DNA of 62,386 nt from a virus. Of this stretch, positions 1 through 10,100 are shown piece by piece. The stretch is taken from IMG/VR virus record IMGVR_UViG_3300030451_003961, positions 1 through 62,386 of that record. The stretch is one strand, 5' to 3'. The number at the start of each line of letters is the position of its first letter. Position 1 is the stretch's first letter. The notes beneath the pieces were generated by a model, which was not told where the DNA came from, ran no database searches, and was given only the letters and a program-made list of their open reading frames with translations. The position numbers were made by a program, and so were the translations under genes.

Positions 1-2060
1 CTTTGTAATTTTCTTAGTTTAGTATACTTGTCAATAAATTTTTGTCGCTTAGTTGTACCTTCCCTAAAATCAAATAACTTTCCAAACCTAGTGTCTAAAA
101 ATTGATCTACTAAACCTCTTTCGTTTACTTCATTATTATTTTCTACATTGGAATCATAAACTGATGTGCCTGCTACATTCTCTGTACCACCCTCCTCAGT
201 ATCTACATCGCTCGAAATCTCTTCGTTTTCATTGATGTTTGTTTCTTCCCCACCCTTTCTGGTAGTGTCGACAGATTCGTTTTGTACTTCGTCAACCACT
301 CCTTCAGTAGTCGTGGATTCTCCCTCGCCAGATACCTCATCTGGGCTTTGCTCTTGATTGGCATTTTCTATAATTTTTTCTTGTTCTACAATTAATTCTT
401 GCTTCTTTTTAGCAATATCTTCAGGACTTGGATTAGTGTTTCCTTCCTCTTTTAGTTTCTCAACTACAAACTCATCAGTAAATTCTATCGTAGTAGTTTC
501 AGTTTCCTTATACTTATCCAATATAGAACTCATTTCTTGTTCCAGGACTTTAACCCTGGTCTTAGCTACACTACTATCCTTTCCTTTCAGAGCTGAAAGA
601 TCTTTTTCTATTTGTATCAATCGAGCTCTGTCTTCACCCTGAATGTTTTCAGGTATGAATTGTTCAGCTTTTTTTGTTGCTGCTACATCTCTCTTTGCAT
701 TTTCAAATCTTGCTTTTAATTCTGGATCGTTGGTGATTTCTAATTTAGCACCTGCTATTGCCTGGGGATCATTAGATTCTAAGATATTTAGTACATCTTG
801 TTTTGTCCTAACTTCTCCATTAATCTTGTATTGCCCTGGCAGAATTCTTTTCATACCACCCTCAACCAAGTTCATAGAGCCCCTTATGGGATCGATTCCT
901 GTGATTTCACTAGTTGCTTGAGCAACTGTTACAGGGCCACCACCAACTGCCTCTAATCCTATTTCTAAAGCATCCATTTCTTGTCCTACAACACCTCTAG
1001 CTGCAGCTTCACCTACACCACCACCTGTTCCCTCTATTACACCTGCTGTAGCTATCTTACCTAGAGAACTTTTAGGTACAACTTTTTGGAGTTTGGATAA
1101 TTGAGTTCCTACTTTGGCAGGTGCTCCCAAAAGTTTACCTGCAATACCACCTGATATAGCATCTACTCCACCGATTACCAAACCTCTTCCTGCTGCCCTA
1201 GCTCTGATTCTATTCAAAGCTTTAGGATCTTGAAGAACTGCTCTCACTCCCTCATCACCAAACTCTAGTCCTTTTTTTTGTACTTCTTCTTTTAGAAATT
1301 CTGTGAAAGACATGGCAGTTTCAAGAGCTCCACTAGCTCCTAATAAAAATCCTGGTAAAGCTAGAGTACCACCTGATACTGCAGCTCCACCTAATCCTGT
1401 AACTATACCTGTTTTTATAGCATCATCATCTACCATTCCTTTTACTGAAGAAACAAATACTTGTGGAGCAACACTTGGATTTTTAGCGATCGCTTGAATA
1501 AAACCCCAAACTCCACCACCATTCTCTTCCATTTCTTTTTGCATGGCTTTCATTTCATCTGAAGCACCCATGCTATCCATTCTTTGTACTGCCTCTAAAT
1601 AACTCGCTATATCTTCTTCGTCAGCTCCTGCTCCTGATGCAAATAAATTTAAGGCATCACCTATGGTATCACCTTGTGCATCACCAAGCTCGTAAGCTCG
1701 ATAGATATCTCCAAAAAAATCTGTTATGAAATTTTTACCAAAAGCTCTTTCAATCCCTGTGATTTTTTCTCCAGACTCCTGCCCAGATGACATGTCTGGC
1801 TCCTCTGTAATAGACTCCGTACTTTCCATTTGAGAAATGGAAGGAGATACTTCGCTTTCGTCTTTTTTTTTTAAGCCTGTGTTCGTAGACCAGGTGTCAA
1901 AATCGTTTTGAGTTAGCTTTTGTTCCACCAAATAGGTGTGTACATTCATTTGAACATTGGGATTATTAGATATATTAGACATCCATGTCTCAAAATCACT
2001 AGTGGTTTTGCCATCAGCAGTTAGTCTATTCCAAATATTTTTAAGTCTTTGTTCGTTCAT
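1..2060 (-). CDS. Giant internal virion protein, N-terminal part (partial at window edge)
   Basis: The frame starts at an ATG that overlaps the stop of the 650-residue gene upstream (TAATG junction) and stays open to base 1, giving about 686 codons. The N-terminus carries two similar short segments (TSDFETWMSNIS and TQNDFDTWSTNTG), followed by a Gly/Ala-rich, possibly membrane-active stretch and a long acidic Glu/Thr/Ser-rich tail. Large helical proteins at the end of the virion operon are commonly ejected or internal head proteins in podoviruses; this role is inferred. It probably continues into the frame at the right end of the window. No catalytic motif was recognised in this part. Confidence 0.75.
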   Translation of the reverse strand, partial: MNEQRLKNIWNRLTADGKTTSDFETWMSNISNNPNVQMNVHTYLVEQKLTQNDFDTWSTNTGLKKKDESEVSPSISQMESTESITEEPDMSSGQESGEKITGIERAFGKNFITDFFGDIYRAYELGDAQGDTIGDALNLFASGAGADEEDIASYLEAVQRMDSMGASDEMKAMQKEMEENGGGVWGFIQAIAKNPSVAPQVFVSSVKGMVDDDAIKTGIVTGLGGAAVSGGTLALPGFLLGASGALETAMSFTEFLKEEVQKKGLEFGDEGVRAVLQDPKALNRIRARAAGRGLVIGGVDAISGGIAGKLLGAPAKVGTQLSKLQKVVPKSSLGKIATAGVIEGTGGGVGEAAARGVVGQEMDALEIGLEAVGGGPVTVAQATSEITGIDPIRGSMNLVEGGMKRILPGQYKINGEVRTKQDVLNILESNDPQAIAGAKLEITNDPELKARFENAKRDVAATKKAEQFIPENIQGEDRARLIQIEKDLSALKGKDSSVAKTRVKVLEQEMSSILDKYKETETTTIEFTDEFVVEKLKEEGNTNPSPEDIAKKKQELIVEQEKIIENANQEQSPDEVSGEGESTTTEGVVDEVQNESVDTTRKGGEETNINENEEISSDVDTEEGGTENVAGTSVYDSNVENNNEVNERGLVDQFLDTRFGKLFDFREGTTKRQKFIDKYTKLRKLQ

Positions 2061-4012
2061 TAGCCCATGTCGTTAGGATCAACCATTATATCTTCAGTAA
2101 CATTTCTGTTATCATTTATAAACTTAAGAACTTCATCTTGTATAGTTACATTGTCTCCTAACACATTTATTTCAAATACTTTTTTATCTGGTGTAGTTAC
2201 TTTTAAAATGTATTGTGGATCTGTAGTTGTGGCTTTAAGTTTTTGTCTTTGTCTTCCTCTACTTTCAAATTGATTCTCAAAAGCATCATCCTCTACAAGT
2301 TCAAAATTAAACCCTTCGGCAGTTGGTACAATACTGTTGAAAGCAAAAAGATAATCCTTACCTATCTGTTGTATTTTTCCTCTATCTTGTAGGAAAGTTG
2401 CATCAGGATCACCTGGGGATTTGTACTCTGCTATACTTGCATCGTAATCAGGTATAGATAATATCCAGGATGCAAGACTTTGTTGTTTACCATCTGGATT
2501 ATTTACCTGTGCTGTTTGTGGATCTATCGACTCTTTGAATGCATCTATAGAGAAGTTGATATCATCTTGACTTTGTTGGAATTCAATCTCTGCCAGTCTT
2601 TTCACTTCTTCTTCGTTTAAATTAGGTTGTTTTGTTCTAATTTCTTCTTTAATCTCATCCAAGGTTCTAGGTGCTGCCACCTGTGCAAGCGTATTACCTT
2701 CAGCCCTGTATTCGTTTATCAATTGTTTGAAGTCTGGTATCGTAGATAAACCTAGTCTTTCTGCAACCGATAAATAATCTTGTTCTGTATTACCTGTGGT
2801 TTGAAAATCTCTAAACCCTTCTCCTGTAATAAATAATTTGCCATCTCTTCTTGTAATGTTTGTAATCCTTTTATTACTAGGTAAATTTTTATTGAAAGAA
2901 TCTAAAGTTTCTTGAGCTACTTGACCTGCTGCACTACCCTTGAGAGAGAAAATGTCTGTAATCAAGTCAATTTTACTGAATCTTTGAACTTTATTGTCTT
3001 GGAGAAGTTTGTTTTGTGTATTGATTTTTACCTCTCTGTCAATCTTAGCCATTAGATTATCTTCAACTATAGTTTTGACTGCTTGTCTTTGAGTATCAGT
3101 AAGATCTGGTTGCCAACTATTGTTGCTGTCTCTTGAAGCTAGAATATGGAATGGATTACTGCTATCGTATGCAATAACTTTTCCATCTGCATCTTTATTA
3201 GTTTGATCTTTATCACCTAAAAATACTTTATACTTAGTGTCGTATCCTGTTAAAACAGAACTTGCATTTCGTGCATCACCCAATATAGATTCTTGATATT
3301 GTGTTAAAGCGTCCTTAAATTTCGGATTATTAGTAATACTTTTGATAGTTTTTCCTCCATCTTTTGTAACAAAATCTACAATACCTAGAGTTTCTACTAA
3401 TTCTGATACATTACTATCAAGATCATATTGTTTTGCCAAATCAATCGCTTGATTACCCATGTTTTGAACAGGCATAATCTCACCTGTTTTTGTATTTCTT
3501 ATAACCAAAGCTCCTGTTGTAGGATCCACATTGATCACATTGTTTTTCATGTCGGTAAAACTCTTGAATGCATCAAAAGATTTTTCACCTAAAGCTGAAA
3601 GTTTGTCTTGATCTAATTCACTCTTTGCATTGGCATATAATTGATTGAATTGAGTGAACGAATTTTTTAATTGTGTCCAATCATCTCCAAGTTTTTGTCT
3701 AAACCTAGCGTAATCGTTTTGAGTGATCTCTCCATTTTTAAATAATCTATTTATGGTAAGTAAGGAGTTTGATGCTTGACCTGCACCTGCCATTATAAAG
3801 TCATTACCAGATTGGCTCTGACCAAGCTCGACATCTTGTATTGCTTTGTTAAGTTCGTTGGTTTGATTCTCTATTTCTTGTCTTTCTCCTATCCTTCTTT
3901 TTCTAACATCTCGAATCTCTTTTGTTATACCACTTGCAATCGTGCCCCAATCTACTAGATTTGAGCTATCTCTTTTTGCATACCCTAATTGATCTGGAAT
4001 ATTAACTGCCAT
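2060..4012 (-). CDS. Probable internal virion/ejection protein (650 aa)
   Basis: A long, mostly helical, Gln/Asn/Asp-rich protein without signal peptide or clear membrane segment. It sits between a 316-residue Gly-rich virion protein and the giant protein at the window edge, with a 1-base TAATG overlap downstream, so it belongs to the same late operon. Position and composition match the internal or ejected cargo proteins of podoviruses; no family was recognised and the role is inferred from context only. Confidence 0.6.
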   Translation of the reverse strand: MAVNIPDQLGYAKRDSSNLVDWGTIASGITKEIRDVRKRRIGERQEIENQTNELNKAIQDVELGQSQSGNDFIMAGAGQASNSLLTINRLFKNGEITQNDYARFRQKLGDDWTQLKNSFTQFNQLYANAKSELDQDKLSALGEKSFDAFKSFTDMKNNVINVDPTTGALVIRNTKTGEIMPVQNMGNQAIDLAKQYDLDSNVSELVETLGIVDFVTKDGGKTIKSITNNPKFKDALTQYQESILGDARNASSVLTGYDTKYKVFLGDKDQTNKDADGKVIAYDSSNPFHILASRDSNNSWQPDLTDTQRQAVKTIVEDNLMAKIDREVKINTQNKLLQDNKVQRFSKIDLITDIFSLKGSAAGQVAQETLDSFNKNLPSNKRITNITRRDGKLFITGEGFRDFQTTGNTEQDYLSVAERLGLSTIPDFKQLINEYRAEGNTLAQVAAPRTLDEIKEEIRTKQPNLNEEEVKRLAEIEFQQSQDDINFSIDAFKESIDPQTAQVNNPDGKQQSLASWILSIPDYDASIAEYKSPGDPDATFLQDRGKIQQIGKDYLFAFNSIVPTAEGFNFELVEDDAFENQFESRGRQRQKLKATTTDPQYILKVTTPDKKVFEINVLGDNVTIQDEVLKFINDNRNVTEDIMVDPNDMG

Positions 4013-4017
4013 ATGTA

Positions 4018-4968
4018 TTAATTATTTTTGCCAAATAGATTTAGATTACCAAAAAACTGTCCTAATATAGACTCATCAAATGGTTGTCCATCTCCTATAC
4101 CTGTGAAATCAGATAGTGCATCTAAACCCACATTGATTCCTTTACCTATTTTTTGTCCGAATGTAGGATCTTGTTGAGTAGGAAAAAGATTAGGGTTGCC
4201 AAATGTCATAGGTTGACCTGTTGTTAATCTAAATTGATCAGATAGTGACATACCCTGAAATTCTGGCAAAGCAAATTGATTACCAAAAGTAGCGTTACCT
4301 ATTCTAGGCCCTGTAGGTTTTTGACTATCCATAAAGTTTTTTACGAACGCAACAGTCTCTGGTGATGGTGGAGTTGTTTTGTTTCTGTTTTGTTTATACA
4401 ACTCTGATATATCATCAATAGCTCTAGCTCCTTCTAAACCACTTTTTAAAGCTCCTGTAAGAGCAGTAGCTCTATTTTGATCAGCTTGTGCTGCTGCTTG
4501 AGCTTGACCTGCACTCTCTGCTAACTTAATACTTGCGATTGTTTCATCATCACTCTTTGCTTCTTCAGCAATGGCTTCATCTCTTAATGTTAACTTATCT
4601 CCTACTGTATCTCTTATGTTTGCTCCCACTTGATTAAGTCTTTCAAATGTTGCTTGAGCTTGTAAGTTACGAGGATCAGCCTCTTGCTTGGCTTCTAACT
4701 CTTGTTTTGCCCCTCTTACTGCTACATCTTTTTGATCTTGTATACCTTCTAGATTTATACCTATTTCTTCTGCTCTGTTTTTTTGAACATCTTTTATTGC
4801 TGAAAATATAGATGACTTTGTTTCGGACTCTAACTCTCTCATTTTTCTCCTTTGTTCTGCTGCTTCAAAAAGTCCAATAACCAGGCCTGCTGCACTTACT
4901 GCTGCTCCTGCGATACCAAGTCCTTGCATTAGGCCTCCACCTCCACCTGTTAGTGCTTCTTCTCCCAT
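4018..4968 (-). CDS. Probable internal virion protein with N-terminal hydrophobic segment (316 aa)
   Basis: The N-terminus is a Gly-rich stretch followed by a hydrophobic helix (about residues 12-35), then a long charged coiled-coil-like region (about 36-190) rich in Glu, Lys and Ala, and a Phe/Gly/Pro-rich C-terminus. This architecture resembles small ejected core proteins that form part of a trans-envelope channel in podoviruses, a functional inference. It is the first gene after a TATATTTG promoter box at 4994-5001, so it may head a sub-operon with the two larger internal proteins. Confidence 0.6.
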   Translation of the reverse strand: MGEEALTGGGGGLMQGLGIAGAAVSAAGLVIGLFEAAEQRRKMRELESETKSSIFSAIKDVQKNRAEEIGINLEGIQDQKDVAVRGAKQELEAKQEADPRNLQAQATFERLNQVGANIRDTVGDKLTLRDEAIAEEAKSDDETIASIKLAESAGQAQAAAQADQNRATALTGALKSGLEGARAIDDISELYKQNRNKTTPPSPETVAFVKNFMDSQKPTGPRIGNATFGNQFALPEFQGMSLSDQFRLTTGQPMTFGNPNLFPTQQDPTFGQKIGKGINVGLDALSDFTGIGDGQPFDESILGQFFGNLNLFGKNN

Positions 4969-4993
4969 AAATATAGTATTAGGTTAATATATG

Positions 4994-5001
4994 CAAATAT
5001 A
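4994..5001 (-). promoter_or_regulatory. Candidate Bacteroidetes -7 promoter box (TATATTTG)
   Basis: On the minus strand the bases read TATATTTG, matching the TAnnTTTG -7 element of Bacteroidetes promoters, 25 bases upstream of the 4968 start codon and just after the preceding gene starts to its right. Short AT-rich leader, no other gene between. Confidence 0.5.
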
Positions 5002-5008
5002 ATAAAAA

Positions 5009-5749
5009 CTAAGGGAAGCTTTTAAAGACATCTGCTGTAACTGCAAAAAGTTCTACTGCGTTTGTCGAATCATTTTCTAATTCAAACTCACAAAAGTACC
5101 CCAAAATCCCTTGCGATTCTGCTACACTATTTTTCAAACTCAATATGAAATCCCCTCCTGCAGGTTGTTGATTATTGGTAGTATCTACTGTTATTGTTTT
5201 GGTATCAGCATTTATTGACAGGATCGGGCCTGCTTTATCTGGTGTTGAACCAAAGAAAATTGTATCACCTATACTTACTATTGGGGTAATAGGCACATTG
5301 AATTGAATTGTAGTAGCAGCTACTGTTCCACCTACTACCTGTGCTTGCCCTATCCCTGTGGCATATCTTAGGTTAAAGTTTTCTGTGCCTGCATTAGATC
5401 TAATAAAACTATAATATGCTCCTTCTTTTTTCTTGAATAAATCGCTTTGAATATTACCTGTTTGAAGATCTGTCAGTAAACTGGCTGTCCAGGCACTATC
5501 TGATTCTAACTCTAATGTTTTAAAAAATTTTGCTTGTAATGGATTTTGATTAAATATGCTAGTAATTTTTGAATTGTATTGAACACCATAATAGTTGTTT
5601 CTTAAATTGTTTGTGTTGTGCCTATAAAGCTCTCCATCTTTAAATGTATACAGATAATTGTTCATGCCTAACATAAAATCAGGAATGTAACTATAAAATG
5701 AAGGCCATCCTTTTTGTTCTGGGGTATATGATACTGTAAATTCTGACAT
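5009..5749 (-). CDS. Tail/virion structural protein, crAss-like type (246 aa)
   Basis: Begins MSEFTVSYTPEQKGWPSFYS and contains an aromatic-rich segment with YTFKDGELYRHNTNN, followed by a beta-rich C-terminus. Proteins starting with this EQKGWPSFYSY pattern occur in the tail-assembly block of crAss-like and marine flavobacterial podophages. It lies directly downstream of the Cys-rich tail protein and the tail hub, so a role in the distal tail (muzzle region) is inferred. No enzymatic motif seen. Confidence 0.6.
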   Translation of the reverse strand: MSEFTVSYTPEQKGWPSFYSYIPDFMLGMNNYLYTFKDGELYRHNTNNLRNNYYGVQYNSKITSIFNQNPLQAKFFKTLELESDSAWTASLLTDLQTGNIQSDLFKKKEGAYYSFIRSNAGTENFNLRYATGIGQAQVVGGTVAATTIQFNVPITPIVSIGDTIFFGSTPDKAGPILSINADTKTITVDTTNNQQPAGGDFILSLKNSVAESQGILGYFCEFELENDSTNAVELFAVTADVFKSFP

Positions 5750-5759
5750 AATTATTTAT

Positions 5760-7169
5760 TTAAGGTATTGTACACACACTAGTTTGAACTACGATTCCAC
5801 TACTTACTACTATGTAGTTGTTATTATCCATGATATAGAATCCATCGGCTAGAGCAGTAGATCCAAACTCATCTGTAAATACAAAATTGTAAAGTTCTGG
5901 ATATACATTGCTAGTATTTCCTCTATTCGAATAATCTCTAGCAAAATAAAATGTGTTTGGATAACTAGATGCACACTCGAAATCAAGTTGAGCATCACTT
6001 GCATTAAATGATGGTAAAGATTCTGGACAATCTACTATTAGATTAAATCCTGTACTAGGGCAGGGAGCTGCAACTTCTACCACAATATTTTGTGGCGTAG
6101 CATTAAGTTTAGGTACAACCATATATGCATAATCAAGTGTAGTATTTGCAGTTCTTGCATCGTCAGTTGTAGCAATACTAACCGAACTCGTTCCATCAGT
6201 TACCCAACCTGTGTTAGTTGCATTTGGAACATACTTAGTCAAAGTTCCAGAGAAAGGTAAGTTGGCACAATTATCATTAGGATTACCTAAGAAGGTGTAA
6301 CCATTACTATTTTGTGACGCAACCAATCCTTCACCAGGGAAAGATAAAACATTGTATGTATTTCCATCGTATATTACTCTTATACCATCTGGTATTGATT
6401 GAGGATTAAAATATATTACAATCGCTCCTACATCAGTTACAGTATTACCTGTATTATATGTAGCCACATATAAACCATCTGAGTTAGCTGAAGTTGAGAC
6501 AGATCCTGAACAAGCTACTCCACAAGTTGGACATCCTGCAGCGACAGCCAATACACCTGAAGTGCTTTCTCTGTATGTTGATGCACTTGGTATTCTGTAG
6601 AATCCATCTGGTGCTACAGTTCCTGCGTTGTCTAAATATAGATTACTTGCTGTGGCAAATGTTTCTCCTTGTAACACATACCTGGTTACTAAACTAGGTG
6701 TTAAACAACATAAGTCATTTGCTGTAGAATCAAACTCCAAACTTACTGCAACATAACATGTAGGACATGGAGTAAGAGTTGCATCTAAAGCAGTATTGAA
6801 CATTACTTTGTAACCACTAGCACTTTCTTCTTTATAAAAACCATTTGGTGCAGAAGTTGTCAATGATGGATTTGTGAACAAAGTAGTTGCAGTTGCAAAT
6901 GTTGAGCCTGTTGGTAAAAAATATTGAGTCGCAGGATCAGGTGTACAACACAAAGCATTGTTATCTGAAATATCATACAATAAATTTACAGACTGTGAAC
7001 AAGAATCGCACTCAAAAATATTTCCCAATACACCATTAACTTGCTCTCGATACTTACCATCAAAAGAATAATATCCATCAGCCGATATAATTAATAAATC
7101 AGCATCATCATATACACGAGTTGCTAATTCAAAACTTGTTGCGTCTATATATTTAGTTACTACTGCCAT
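5760..7169 (-). CDS. Cys-rich repeat tail protein (469 aa)
   Basis: The start is placed at the ATG at 7169, which forms a TAATG overlap with the tail hub stop; a start four codons earlier is possible. The first half contains tandem repeats of about 75 residues, each with a CC or CxxC pair, a TFATATxLF-like segment and a GFYxExSAS-like segment. The C-terminal half is beta-rich and ends with another GFYIMDNNNY-type module. The repeats suggest a disulphide- or metal-stabilised receptor-facing tail-tip protein; the 1604-residue neighbour has a related Cys cluster near its C-terminus. Function inferred. Confidence 0.6.
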   Translation of the reverse strand: MAVVTKYIDATSFELATRVYDDADLLIISADGYYSFDGKYREQVNGVLGNIFECDSCSQSVNLLYDISDNNALCCTPDPATQYFLPTGSTFATATTLFTNPSLTTSAPNGFYKEESASGYKVMFNTALDATLTPCPTCYVAVSLEFDSTANDLCCLTPSLVTRYVLQGETFATASNLYLDNAGTVAPDGFYRIPSASTYRESTSGVLAVAAGCPTCGVACSGSVSTSANSDGLYVATYNTGNTVTDVGAIVIYFNPQSIPDGIRVIYDGNTYNVLSFPGEGLVASQNSNGYTFLGNPNDNCANLPFSGTLTKYVPNATNTGWVTDGTSSVSIATTDDARTANTTLDYAYMVVPKLNATPQNIVVEVAAPCPSTGFNLIVDCPESLPSFNASDAQLDFECASSYPNTFYFARDYSNRGNTSNVYPELYNFVFTDEFGSTALADGFYIMDNNNYIVVSSGIVVQTSVCTIP

Positions 7170-10100
7170 TATGTACCACAATCATTATAGTTAAAAGTTA
7201 AAGTAAAATCCGAACCTGAAGCTCCTGAATAAGTTAGATCAGCAACATTCAATGGATCACTTAAGTTTGAACCTGTTAATAAATAATTTCTCACTCCAAT
7301 AGTTCCGAAATTTCCATTACCATTGTTCTGAATATTTTTCATAAATATAGTATTTGTACCACCCAACACTATATCTGGGTTGAAATAGTTTGTTGTCATA
7401 TTTGTAAGAGGACAAACAAAATCAGACGAAGTTATGGTTTCTGTATTGCTTGTACTTGCAATAAATACAGCACCGATCTGTGCGTTTTGATTTAGATTTA
7501 CTGTACCTATACTTACATTATTCAAGAATATTTCAAAATTATCATCAATCAAAGAATTAGAATTACATATTTGAAAAACTAATCTTCGGTCTGGACACGC
7601 AGGTGGAGAAACTCCACAATCACAACACGCATTTAGTTCTGAAGTTGCATCATAACAAAGTTCTATTTGTGTTGATTTTCTGTAATCCCATACCATATAA
7701 AGATAAGGATTTCCTGTGTTGTAAGTAAACGAAGCCTGGTATAAACCTGTTGAGGGGTTTGATATAGGTGTGGCTTGTTGTAATAATGGTATCAAAGTTT
7801 CTATATCGCTTGTATTGTTTTGATATAATGTTGCAGAAGATAGATAAGAAAAATTATCTTGAGCAGTATCAAAATCAAAATCATCAGACAATATTTTATT
7901 GGACTTCATAGTGACATTTGCACCATCAACAGGGAATACACCTATAGATTCAAAACCTGAAGTTGAAATGTAACTAGAAACCAAAGGTTGATCGCCACTT
8001 AAGAATAATATTTGCTCGCTTGATAAAGGGCTTATTGGATCTGATCCATTCTGCCATTCATATTGATTGTGAATAAATTTACCTGCGTCTTGTGCACTTG
8101 TCAAAGCTATTTGAATAATCTGAAGTGGAGTAGTAGCAACACATCTTGGCACTATAGTGTATGAGGTAGCTCCATTAGTTGGTCTAACTGTAAAAGTAGC
8201 TGTAGTGGGAAAGTTGAGTGGTTTGCTAAATGTGACAGTTTGTCCTGGAGCTGTAATACTTAAATCAACAACATCAACTCCATTGTATGCTATTGTTATA
8301 TCTATATCATTATCAGTTTGAATACCAACAGACGAATCTCCTATCGCAGTTCCATAATCTATTACAAAAGTATAACTTGAAGCTGCAGCCACTTGCGAAA
8401 TACTTTGATCACAAGTATAAACAGGAGGTGGTTTTGGTAATTCAGTATTATTAGAGGACAATACATATTCATTCATGTATGGATCGTAACCTCCGATTTT
8501 TTGTGTGTTAAATCCAGAAGTAAATTCATCTCTAAAAAAAGATCTCATACCTGCTTTAGATATTACTTCTAAAGTTTCTGAACTATACCCTGTTCCAGAT
8601 AGCTTTATTACTGCTCCTCTTTTGGCATCGGTAAAATATTTATCTGTTCCAAAAGTTGCAAAGCTTTCTGGATTAAAACTGTTTCCATATTCCTCTAATC
8701 TTGCTATTTGTTGTCCTAAAACCTCTGGTACTGAAGTCAAAGCTCCTGTACCTGATAGATCTGAAAGTAGGTTTTTTCCTGCTAACACATAAGATATTCT
8801 ATCTTCTTGTAATACTAGTATGTCTGTTTCCCTGGGACTTAAAACTTGGATAGCTCCATAATTTTTTTCTAGATTTTTAAAGTTGGCTAATCCTAAATTA
8901 AATTCATTAAGTCTATTTACATTCGATTCATTGTTAAATACACCACTATATGTTATACCTGCGAACCTGTCTGCTTTTTTGTAATCTTGTTCTGAAACAG
9001 AAGTAACTCTTACACCTAGATCAAATTTTCTTCCATCTAAGTTGTCTAAAATCTTGTAACTTTCTACTCCATTACCAAAACTAAAACAATCAAAGAAAGA
9101 TAAATCCACTATAGCAGCATCTGTTGCTGTTTGGTTTTGTATATTTCCCTCATGGAAACCATTTGTAATATTGTAATTTTTACTTCCCTCAAAATAAAGA
9201 TCTACATCTGCATCTTTTGGCACAGTTTCAAACACCATTAAATTAGCTGCTCTAATCGCTCGTATGTGAACTTGAAGGTAAGAAAATCTAGGGCCTATAC
9301 CACCACATTTTTGTGTTCCACTTCGGACTCCAAAAAACATTCTACCTCCACTAGGTTGTGTCTTAAAGAATTGATATTTATTTACTCCATTTGTAAAAAA
9401 CAATTCGTTTCCACCAACACCTTCACTAGATGAAGTAGCTAGAGTAGGATAAAATACATTTTGATTGGGCACTTCATCTCCTGTAACCCTGCTATCACCA
9501 CCTGTAAAAACTACATTTTCTCCCAACACCATTGAGTGTAGGTTTGGATAATCTTGAGTTGCTTGAACAGTAAAGTTTTTTTCATAAAACTCTTGACCAC
9601 AATCTGATCCCCTGTCGTTTCTATTAAACCTAATTTCAAATGTAACTAAACTACCTGCAGGTAAATCATAAGCTTCGTATAATGGATCTGCAGCATCAGT
9701 TAATGATTCAGGAAACACAGGATAGTCAACTCTAGGTTTGTTCGGTCTACTTCCTGCACTTTTTACACCATTATCGACTGAGGAGAATTCATCAGCTTCA
9801 TTTGTGCCTATAAAACCCCTGGGCTTTAACTCCATATAAAGTCCTGCAGGTTCTTCTACATCATCGGTTTGTGATTGATCACCCTCTATAAAATCTTCTT
9901 CCTTTGCTTCTATAGAAAGTATTTGTGTTTTTACTAAATTTTCTCTCGGCCCATTACCATCAGCTTTTACAATCAAAGTATCTCCTGTTTCTGCTTTTAC
10001 CTGGTTCTGACCAAGCAATTGATAGAACACACTACTTGTATTTTCTCCTTGAAAATATAAATTAGCATATAGAGTTTCATAAGTTGATTGCACTCTTTTG

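Noticed and set aside
8505-8792. 95-codon plus-strand frame within the tail hub gene
   Set aside because: Antisense shadow of the minus-strand 1604-residue gene; no start region and no recognisable protein pattern.
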